Below the pieces are notes generated by a model that ran no database searches, was not told where the DNA came from, and saw only the letters and a program-made list of their open reading frames with translations. This document shows, in pieces, positions 1 to 4,574 of a DNA stretch of 5,379 nucleotides (position 1 is the first letter of the stretch; each line of letters starts with the position of its first letter). The stretch comes from an archaeon (lineage in GTDB: Archaea > Methanobacteriota > Methanobacteria > Methanobacteriales > Methanobacteriaceae): contig JAKSUF010000120.1 of assembly GCA_024409145.1 (NCBI GenBank), positions 1-5,379 on the forward strand, in the 5' to 3' direction. The position numbers and the translations under genes are program-made.

Positions 1-15
1 GAAACAATCGTGATA

Positions 16-44
16 ATTATATTAGAAGAAATACCTCTCGTCAA
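16..44 (-). promoter_or_regulatory. Leftward sigma-A promoter, probably for rpmH
   Basis: On the minus strand there is TTGACG (44-39), a 17-base spacer and TATAAT (21-16). This is 5/6 and 6/6 to the sigma-A consensus with ideal spacing, so transcription should start near base 9 and leave the window to the left. In Firmicutes the gene divergent from dnaA is normally rpmH, encoding ribosomal protein L34, so that is the likely target. The gene itself is outside the window and the assignment is inference. Confidence 0.72.
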
Positions 45-77
45 GCAAAGAAATGGCTATTTTTCAACATTTATAAG

Positions 78-86
78 ATATTCACA
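78..86 (+). promoter_or_regulatory. Weak DnaA box (ATATTCACA)
   Basis: The site has two mismatches to TTATCCACA (A at position 1, T at position 5) and is the leftmost member of the cluster. It is supported mainly by its neighbours and could be chance in AT-rich DNA. Confidence 0.45.
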
Positions 87-148
87 TTTGTTAAATATTT
101 ATAAACTATATATAGTTACAAAAATTAGTTTTCCACTACAATATATAG

Positions 149-157
149 ATATCCACA
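149..157 (+). promoter_or_regulatory. DnaA box (ATATCCACA)
   Basis: The site has one mismatch to the DnaA box consensus, at the tolerant first position, with the CCACA core intact. It has the same orientation as most boxes in the cluster. Confidence 0.7.
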
Positions 158-190
158 TTTTTTTGCGAATAAATCATAATTAACATAATA

Positions 191-199
191 TTATCCACA
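191..199 (+). promoter_or_regulatory. Perfect DnaA box (TTATCCACA)
   Basis: This is an exact match to the consensus high-affinity DnaA box. It faces the minus-strand box at 203-211 across a 3-base gap, giving an imperfect 21-bp inverted repeat that could bind two DnaA protomers head to head. Confidence 0.9.
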
Positions 200-202
200 T
201 TT

Positions 203-211
203 TGTGAATAA
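203..211 (-). promoter_or_regulatory. DnaA box, minus strand (TTATTCACA)
   Basis: TGTGAATAA on the plus strand reads TTATTCACA on the minus strand, one mismatch to consensus. It is the only box in the left cluster that points the other way. With its flank it forms a 13-bp inverted copy (199-211) of the sequence at 279-291. Confidence 0.78.
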
Positions 212-278
212 TATGTGCAAAACTATGCTAATAAAAAATGCAAAATACTCTCAAATGCCGATAAAATAAGGATTTTAG

Positions 279-287
279 TTATTCACA
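279..287 (+). promoter_or_regulatory. DnaA box (TTATTCACA)
   Basis: The site has one mismatch to consensus (T at position 5). It is the first of three closely packed boxes in the same orientation, ending at 308. Confidence 0.78.
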
Positions 288-291
288 AAAT

Positions 292-300
292 TTATCCACA
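292..300 (+). promoter_or_regulatory. Perfect DnaA box (TTATCCACA)
   Basis: This is an exact consensus DnaA box, starting 13 bases after the start of the previous one and sharing its last base with the weaker box at 300-308. It is the centre of the densest box cluster in the window and a likely nucleation point for a DnaA filament. Confidence 0.9.
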
Positions 301-308
301 TATTCACA
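300..308 (+). promoter_or_regulatory. Weak DnaA box (ATATTCACA)
   Basis: The site has two mismatches to consensus and overlaps the perfect box at 292-300 by one base. It is identical to the site at 78-86. Start-to-start spacing of 8 bases means both may not be filled at once. Confidence 0.5.
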
Positions 309-352
309 TAAGGTTTTAAATAATTATTATTTCCATTAATAAATAAATTTTT

Positions 353-361
353 TTATCAACA
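353..361 (+). promoter_or_regulatory. DnaA box (TTATCAACA)
   Basis: The site has one mismatch to consensus (A at position 6). It sits alone in the AT-rich stretch between the main cluster and the dnaA promoter, about 70 bases upstream of the candidate -35 element, where bound DnaA could influence dnaA transcription. Confidence 0.62.
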
Positions 362-430
362 TTTAATAAAATTTAAAAAATTTAAGTATTTTTTATCTTT
401 TCAAACCTTTAAAAGTACTACAACAAAAAT

Positions 431-459
431 TTGATATTTTATATTATTTGTAATAATAT
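431..459 (+). promoter_or_regulatory. Candidate sigma-A promoter of dnaA
   Basis: TTGATA (431-436) and TAATAT (454-459) are separated by 17 bases, matching the sigma-A consensus at 5/6 and 4/6. Transcription would start near 466, leaving a leader of about 30 bases that includes the ribosome binding site at 484-490. AT-rich DNA yields many such pairs, but position and spacing favour this one. A weaker pair, TTGCGA (163-168) and TAATAT (186-191), would overlap a DnaA box. Confidence 0.55.
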
Positions 460-483
460 AGAGTAGATATATTATATTTATTT

Positions 484-490
484 GGTGGAG
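484..490 (+). promoter_or_regulatory. dnaA ribosome binding site (GGTGGAG)
   Basis: GGTGGAG lies 6 bases before ATG 497. An in-frame TTG at 482 would put this Shine-Dalgarno sequence inside the coding region with none of its own, so the site decides the start in favour of 497. Confidence 0.88.
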
Positions 491-496
491 ATTGAA

Positions 497-1855
497 ATGA
501 ACAAAATCAAGGAAAACTGGAATGAAATAAAAGAATATATAAAAAAGGAATATGAATTAACTGATATTTCATATGATACCTGGATTTTGCCATTAAAATA
601 CCATGACATTATGGGTGATAAATTATATATTATCATTTCTTCAGATGACTCACAGGCATTGAATTATATGAATAAGAAGTATTCTAAACTTTTTAGAGTA
701 ACTATATCTGAACTATATAATATATCTCTTGATGTCCAGTTCATTCTTGAAAAAGATAAAGATCTCTATGAAGAAGAAAAATCTATAGATATAACAAATA
801 CAGAAAATTATAAGAATTCTAATCTTAATTCAAAATATAAATTTGAAACATTTGTAATAGGAAATAACAATAAACTTGCACACTCTGCTGCTCTTGCAGT
901 AGCTGAGTCACCTGGTGAAATTTACAATCCTCTCTATATATATGGTGGAGCTGGACTTGGTAAAACTCATCTTATGCATTCTATAGGTCATTTTATTCTT
1001 GAAAGTAAAAATGATACTAAAGTTATATATGTAACAAGTGAAGATTTTACTAATGATATTATTGAAAATGTAAGAAGTGGTAATCAGTCTGAAATAACAA
1101 AAATGCGTGATAAATATAGAAACGCTGATGTTTTACTTGTAGATGATATCCAGTTTATGAAAAATAAAAATTCTACTCAGGAAGAATTTTTTAATACCTT
1201 TAATAAACTTCATCTTGCTGGTAAACAAATCGTTATTTCTTCTGATAAACATCCTAAAGAACTTGAAACATTTGATGAAAGATTCAAATCAAGATTCGGT
1301 ATGGGAATTATTGTTGATATTCAGGCACCTGACTACGAAACTCGTGTAGCTATTCTTAGACAGCTTGCTGAAAAGAATCCTATTAAAATAAATGATGATG
1401 TTCTTAAATACATTGCTGAAAATGTTAAATCAAACATCAGAGAACTTGAAGGAGCATTTAACCAGGTTATTAATGTTGCACGTATTAATAATTTAGAAGA
1501 AATAAATGCTGGTAACATTACTTCGGTTTTAAATAATATTATTGAAAATAATAAAAATAATATTATTACTCCTGAAAAAATAATGGAAATTATTTGTAAT
1601 GAATATAAAGTTACACCTGAAGAAATAAAATCACAAAGAAGAAGTCAGGATCTTGTAATTCCAAGACATATGTTTATGTATCTTTGCAGACAGATTATAG
1701 ATATGACTTATGATGAAATAGCTAAATTTCTTGAAAGAAAAGATCATACAACAGTAATGCATGGTTATAAAAAAATAAAAGATGAAATTAAAGAAAATCC
1801 TTTATTTGCTAACAAGATAGAACATTTAAAGAATTTAATTAATCCACAAGATTAA
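497..1855 (+). CDS. dnaA: Chromosomal replication initiator protein DnaA
   Basis: DnaA is the AAA+ ATPase that binds DnaA boxes, forms a filament, opens the origin and helps load the DnaB-type helicase. The product is 452 residues, normal for Firmicutes. Domain I (about 1-85) starts with a WNEIKEYI-type helix and is followed by a short, polar domain II (about 86-113). The AAA+ domain III runs from about 114 to 335, with Walker A GGAGLGKT (150-157), Walker B LLVDD (D216, D217) and an arginine-finger region RFKSRFG. Domain IV, the helix-turn-helix, has IPRH with R390, expected to enter the minor groove, and the family signature DHTTVMHG (416-423). ATG 497 is chosen over in-frame TTG 482 because GGTGGAG precedes it at good distance. 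It is flanked by box clusters on both sides, so it probably controls its own expression. Nothing is truncated or missing. Confidence 0.98.
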   Translation: MNKIKENWNEIKEYIKKEYELTDISYDTWILPLKYHDIMGDKLYIIISSDDSQALNYMNKKYSKLFRVTISELYNISLDVQFILEKDKDLYEEEKSIDITNTENYKNSNLNSKYKFETFVIGNNNKLAHSAALAVAESPGEIYNPLYIYGGAGLGKTHLMHSIGHFILESKNDTKVIYVTSEDFTNDIIENVRSGNQSEITKMRDKYRNADVLLVDDIQFMKNKNSTQEEFFNTFNKLHLAGKQIVISSDKHPKELETFDERFKSRFGMGIIVDIQAPDYETRVAILRQLAEKNPIKINDDVLKYIAENVKSNIRELEGAFNQVINVARINNLEEINAGNITSVLNNIIENNKNNIITPEKIMEIICNEYKVTPEEIKSQRRSQDLVIPRHMFMYLCRQIIDMTYDEIAKFLERKDHTTVMHGYKKIKDEIKENPLFANKIEHLKNLINPQD

Positions 1856-1864
1856 TGTGAATAG
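1838..1864. promoter_or_regulatory. Facing DnaA-box-like pair across the dnaA stop codon
   Basis: TAATCCACA (1840-1848, plus strand, one mismatch) and CTATTCACA (1856-1864 read on the minus strand, two mismatches) face each other over the dnaA stop codon (1853-1855). A perfect 7-bp inverted repeat, ATTAATC (1838-1844) and GATTAAT (1850-1856), overlaps them. They may be the first boxes of the right half of the origin, although the coding constraint on the first and the mismatches in the second limit certainty. Confidence 0.45.
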
Positions 1865-1925
1865 TATGTTAATTTAATGTGATTTATATGTTTATAATTT
1901 TTATTACAATTTAAAACTATTTTTT

Positions 1926-1959
1926 ACCATGTTAATAAATAGCTATTTATAAACATGGT
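1926..1959. repeat. 34-bp near-perfect palindrome between dnaA and dnaN
   Basis: The outer arms are ACCATGTT (1926-1933) and AACATGGT (1952-1959). The inner part is also self-complementary around a central AGCT (1941-1944). Only one opposed pair fails, A1934 with A1951. In RNA it would fold into a long hairpin. Only four T follow (1959-1962), so it is a poor classical terminator, though it could attenuate dnaA read-through or end the message. As DNA it could be a cruciform or a site for a symmetric binding protein. Confidence 0.85.
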
Positions 1960-2031
1960 TTTAACTATATTTTCACATTAAAATCTAAAACATAAATCCA
2001 GTATTTATAAGGGTTTGAAGTACTTTTAAAC

Positions 2032-2040
2032 ATATCAACA
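2032..2040 (+). promoter_or_regulatory. DnaA box of the unwinding site (ATATCAACA)
   Basis: The site has two mismatches to TTATCCACA (positions 1 and 6), so it would count as weak alone. It is supported by what follows directly downstream: a GC-rich spacer and CTA/TTA triplets in the orientation seen in B. subtilis, where double-stranded DnaA boxes feed the filament onto the trio strand. Confidence 0.62.
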
Positions 2041-2065
2041 GACCCTATTACTAATACTACTAATA
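2041..2065 (+). promoter_or_regulatory. GC-rich spacer and DnaA-trio element
   Basis: GACCC (2041-2045) is the most GC-rich spot in this gap. From C2045 the sequence reads as seven in-phase triplets to 2065: CTA, TTA, CTA, ATA, CTA, CTA, ATA. The DnaA-trio motif is 3'-GAT-5' or a close variant on the strand bound by DnaA, seen here as CTA or TTA on the plus strand. Five of the seven fit and the other two differ only at their first base. Box, GC cluster and trios occur in the same order and direction as in B. subtilis. DnaA would bind the exposed complementary strand here as it melts. Confidence 0.75.
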
Positions 2066-2100
2066 TATTTATATATAACATTACATATTTTCATTCAAAT
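2063..2100. other. AT-rich DNA unwinding element
   Basis: Directly after the trios comes a stretch of A and T broken only by a few isolated C bases, starting with alternating TA steps (about 2063-2078) that melt easily. Its position next to the trio element makes it the likely place where strands open and helicase is loaded. The exact right edge cannot be set from sequence. Confidence 0.6.
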
Positions 2101-2108
2101 TTTTGAAG

Positions 2109-2114
2109 AAAGGA
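2109..2114 (+). promoter_or_regulatory. dnaN ribosome binding site (AAAGGA)
   Basis: AAAGGA lies 9 bases before ATG 2124. The in-frame TTG at 2103 would place it inside the coding sequence and has no Shine-Dalgarno sequence of its own, so ATG 2124 is preferred. Confidence 0.82.
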
Positions 2115-2115
2115 T

Positions 2116-2124
2116 TTATACACA
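2116..2124 (+). promoter_or_regulatory. DnaA box overlapping the dnaN start (TTATACACA)
   Basis: TTATACACA has one mismatch to consensus and is the same sequence as the R2 box of E. coli oriC. It fills the space between the dnaN ribosome binding site and start codon, its last base being the A of ATG 2124. It has the same orientation as the box at 2032-2040, so the trio element lies between two boxes. Confidence 0.65.
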
Positions 2125-3230
2125 TGAAAATTTTATGTCAAAAATCAGATTTATTAAATGGACTTAATATTGTTTCAAAAGCAGTACCTGGTAAAACAAC
2201 AATGTCTATTCTTGAATGTATTCTTATTGATTCATGTAATGGAGAAATAAGACTTACTGCTAATGATATGGAACTTGGTATTGATACTGTTATTGAAGGA
2301 CAGATTATTGAAAAAGGAACTGTTGCTATTAATGCAAAGTTATTAATAGATATAGTTCGTAAACTCAATGATAGTGTTGTTAAGATTGAATGTGATGATG
2401 ATTACAAAACATTTATTACATGTGAAAAGGCTAATTTTAATATTCAGGGTAAGTCTGGTGAAGAGTTTTCTTATCTTCCACAGGTAGAAAAGACAAATCC
2501 TCTTATTATTTCTCAATTAACATTAAAGGATATTATTAGACAGACTATTTTTTCTATTGCTGATAATGACAGTAATAAGATTATGAGTGGTGAGTATTTG
2601 GAGATTAGTGATAATAATCTTAGAGTTACTTCTCTTGATACTCATAGAATTTCTATTAGAAATATTGAATTAAATAATTCATATAATGATAAAAAAGTTA
2701 TTATTCCAGGAAAAACTCTTAATGAAATAAGTAAGATTTTATCTGGAAATGCTGAAGATGATGTATATATTTACTTTACTGATAAACATGTTGTATTTGA
2801 ATTTGATTCAACAACTGTTATTTCACGAATTATTGAAGGTGAATATTTCAAAGTAAATCAGATGCTTAAAAATAATTTTGAAACAAAGATTACTATTAAT
2901 AAGAGGGAATTTTTAAATTGTATTGACAGAGCTACTCTTCTTGTTAAGGAAGGTGATAAAAAACCTATTATTGTAGAAATCGCAGATGAATTTATAGAGT
3001 TAAAAATCAATTCTGCTATTGGTAGCATGAATGAAAAAATTGATATAAATAAAGAAGGAAATAATTTTGCAATTGGATTTAATCCAAAATTCCTTATTGA
3101 TGCTTTAAAAGTAATTGATGATGAGGAAATTGATATTTATCTTGTTAATTCAAAAGCTCCTTGCTTTATTAAAGATGAAAAAGGAAGCTATATTTATATA
3201 GTATTACCAGTTAATTTTAATAATATTTAG
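2124..3230 (+). CDS. dnaN: DNA polymerase III beta subunit (sliding clamp)
   Basis: The beta clamp is a ring-shaped dimer that encircles DNA and tethers the replicative polymerase, and it is the docking platform for many repair proteins. The product is 368 residues, the usual length, and shows three successive clamp folds (about 1-122, 125-243 and 245-368). The partner-binding cleft is visible in LDTHRIS (D172, T173, H174, R175) and in the C-terminal YIVLPVNF, the counterpart of the E. coli clamp's terminal hydrophobic segment. ATG 2124 is chosen because AAAGGA precedes it; an in-frame TTG at 2103 would add seven residues absent from the normal family N-terminus MK(I/F). I see no strong own promoter, so it is probably transcribed with dnaA or from a weak promoter in the gap. 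yaaA follows after 8 bases. Confidence 0.97.
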   Translation: MKILCQKSDLLNGLNIVSKAVPGKTTMSILECILIDSCNGEIRLTANDMELGIDTVIEGQIIEKGTVAINAKLLIDIVRKLNDSVVKIECDDDYKTFITCEKANFNIQGKSGEEFSYLPQVEKTNPLIISQLTLKDIIRQTIFSIADNDSNKIMSGEYLEISDNNLRVTSLDTHRISIRNIELNNSYNDKKVIIPGKTLNEISKILSGNAEDDVYIYFTDKHVVFEFDSTTVISRIIEGEYFKVNQMLKNNFETKITINKREFLNCIDRATLLVKEGDKKPIIVEIADEFIELKINSAIGSMNEKIDINKEGNNFAIGFNPKFLIDALKVIDDEEIDIYLVNSKAPCFIKDEKGSYIYIVLPVNFNNI

Positions 3231-3238
3231 GTTTAAAA

Positions 3239-3454
3239 ATGGAAGAAAAATTAGTATTAAGAGAAGAATTCATAAAATTAGGTCAGGCATTAAAAGCTGT
3301 AGGTTTTGTTGAATCTGGTGTTGATGCAAAATTTGTTATTCAGGATGGACTTGTAAAAGTTAATGGATCAATTGAAACACAGCGTGGGAAAAAGCTTTAT
3401 GCTGGTGATATAGTTGAATTTGATGGAAATAGAATATTGATAGAGGAAAATTAA
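3239..3454 (+). CDS. yaaA: S4-domain RNA-binding protein YaaA
   Basis: This 71-residue protein is almost entirely one S4 RNA-binding fold. The motif runs from KLGQALKAVGFVESG (13-27), through AKFVIQDGLVKVNG (30-43), to RGKKLYAGDIV (49-59), with the basic and glycine positions typical of the family. In B. subtilis and many clostridia a protein of this kind is encoded between dnaN and recF. The fold is also related to the S4 domain of the ribosome-associated RqcH partner RqcP, but the gene position points to YaaA. A ribosomal RNA or ribosome assembly role has been suggested for such proteins; its exact job is not shown here. The Shine-Dalgarno sequence is weak (AGG at 3229-3231, overlapping the dnaN stop), so translation is likely coupled to dnaN. 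Its stop shares one base with the recF start. Confidence 0.93.
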   Translation: MEEKLVLREEFIKLGQALKAVGFVESGVDAKFVIQDGLVKVNGSIETQRGKKLYAGDIVEFDGNRILIEEN

Positions 3455-4560
3455 TGATAATTAAATCTCTTGAACTTACTGATTATCGTAATTATGAATC
3501 TTTAAATATATCTTTTGATAAAGGTACTAATATTTTATATGGAGATAATGCTCAGGGAAAAACTAATATTTTAGAGGCTATTTATCTTTCAGCAACTACA
3601 AAGTCTCATAAATCTTCTAAAGATAAAGAAATTATTAGATTTGGTAAAGAAGAGGCACATATTAGAACATATCTACAAAAAGATGATTATGAAACAAAAG
3701 TTGATATTCATCTTAGAAGTTCTAAATCAAAAGGAATTGCTATAGATGGTAGTAAAATAAAAAAAGCTACAGAATTACTTGGATTATTAAAAGTTGTTTT
3801 TTTCTCTCCTGAGGATTTAAGTATTATAAAAAATGGTCCTTCTGAAAGAAGAAGGTTTATAGATATAGAATTATGTCAGTTAGATAGTTTTTATTTATAT
3901 AACCTTAATAATTATAATAAGATTGTAAATCAGCGAAATAATTTGTTAAAAAATCTTTATTATACTCCAGAACTTAAAGATACATTAAGTATTTGGGATG
4001 CTCAGTTGATGTCTTATGGAAGTAAGATTATAGAAAGAAGAAAATTATTTATTGAGCAGCTTAATGAAATAATTAGTGAAATTCATAATAATATTTCTGG
4101 TGGAAAAGAAATGCTAAGAATAGTATATGAACCAGATGTAGAAATAGATAATTATGAAAATACATTATTAATTAATCATGATAAAGATATTAAGTTAAAA
4201 CAAACAACTGTTGGTCCACATAGAGACGATATTTCATTTTTAGTTAAAAATGAAAGTACTAATAATATTGAAATAGATATTAGAAAATATGGTTCTCAGG
4301 GACAACAAAGAACTGCTGCTCTCTCACTTAAATTATCAGAAATAGAAATGGTTAAAAAAGTAACAAAAGATACTCCTGTTCTATTACTTGATGATGTTTT
4401 ATCTGAGTTAGACAGTAATAGACAAAATTTTCTTTTGGATAGTATTGGTAATACACAGACAATTATTACCTGTACTGGTTTAGATGATTTTGTAAATGAT
4501 AGATTTGAAATAAATAAAGTATTTAAAGTAACTAACGGAAATGTTAGTGAGGCATCATAA
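3454..4560 (+). CDS. recF: DNA replication and repair protein RecF
   Basis: RecF is an SMC/ABC-type ATPase that recognises gapped DNA and, with RecO and RecR, helps load RecA for gap repair and fork restart. The product is 368 residues, normal length. Walker A is GDNAQGKT (30-37), preceded by the typical N-terminus with LTDYRNY (8-14). The ABC signature is YGSQGQQR (279-286), and Walker B is LLLDDVLSELD (310-320) with D313 and D314. The middle (about 140-240) is the helical lid, with FSPEDLSIIKNGPSERRRFID near its start. AGAGGA (3442-3447) sits 6 bases before the ATG, and the start overlaps the yaaA stop (TAATG), so translation is coupled. All key ATPase motifs are intact. gyrB begins 14 bases after its stop. 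Confidence 0.97.
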   Translation: MIIKSLELTDYRNYESLNISFDKGTNILYGDNAQGKTNILEAIYLSATTKSHKSSKDKEIIRFGKEEAHIRTYLQKDDYETKVDIHLRSSKSKGIAIDGSKIKKATELLGLLKVVFFSPEDLSIIKNGPSERRRFIDIELCQLDSFYLYNLNNYNKIVNQRNNLLKNLYYTPELKDTLSIWDAQLMSYGSKIIERRKLFIEQLNEIISEIHNNISGGKEMLRIVYEPDVEIDNYENTLLINHDKDIKLKQTTVGPHRDDISFLVKNESTNNIEIDIRKYGSQGQQRTAALSLKLSEIEMVKKVTKDTPVLLLDDVLSELDSNRQNFLLDSIGNTQTIITCTGLDDFVNDRFEINKVFKVTNGNVSEAS

Positions 4561-4574
4561 AGGAAGGCAGAATT

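Larger units (their letters stand above)
61..430. other. Left half of oriC (non-coding, DnaA box cluster plus AT-rich flank)
   Basis: No convincing gene lies upstream of dnaA. Bases 78-361 carry eight sites within two mismatches of the DnaA box TTATCCACA, seven on the plus strand and one on the minus. Two are perfect (191-199 and 292-300). Bases 309-430 contain hardly any G or C and only one box (353-361), and could melt easily. This arrangement matches the box cluster upstream of dnaA in bipartite Firmicute origins. Two weaker matches, at 61-69 and 129-137, each have two mismatches in informative positions and are not counted. Confidence 0.88.
1856..2123. other. Right half of oriC (dnaA-dnaN intergenic region)
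   Basis: This 268-base gap has no coding potential and no convincing promoter. It contains, in order, weak DnaA-box-like sites, a 34-bp palindrome, a DnaA box with GC-rich spacer and DnaA-trio triplets, an AT-rich stretch, and the dnaN ribosome binding site with a DnaA box on top of it. In B. subtilis the same interval holds the basal unwinding system where strand opening begins. I infer that this is the unwinding half of the origin here too. Confidence 0.82.

Noticed and set aside
61..137. Extra DnaA boxes TTTTCAACA (61-69) and TTTTCCACT (129-137)
   Set aside because: Each has two mismatches in informative positions, expected by chance in this composition.
163..191. Second dnaA promoter (TTGCGA, 17 bases, TAATAT)
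   Set aside because: Only 4/6 at each element, and AT-rich sequence gives many such pairs; kept as a remark rather than a feature.
482..496. TTG 482 as an upstream start of dnaA, adding five residues
   Set aside because: It would swallow the GGTGGAG ribosome binding site and has none of its own; ATG 497 is correctly spaced.
1333..1518. Minus-strand open frame of 61 codons inside dnaA
   Set aside because: It is antisense to conserved AAA+ coding sequence, with no recognisable family, so it is a shadow frame.
2015..2066. A dnaN promoter using TTGAAG (2015-2020) or TAATAT (2061-2066)
   Set aside because: No partner element lies at 16-18 bases from either one.
2103..2123. TTG 2103 as the start of dnaN, adding seven residues
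   Set aside because: The AAAGGA site would be inside the gene; ATG 2124 gives the normal clamp N-terminus.
2138..2368. Minus-strand open frame of 76 codons inside dnaN
   Set aside because: It is antisense to the conserved clamp N-terminus, with no recognisable family, so it is a shadow frame.
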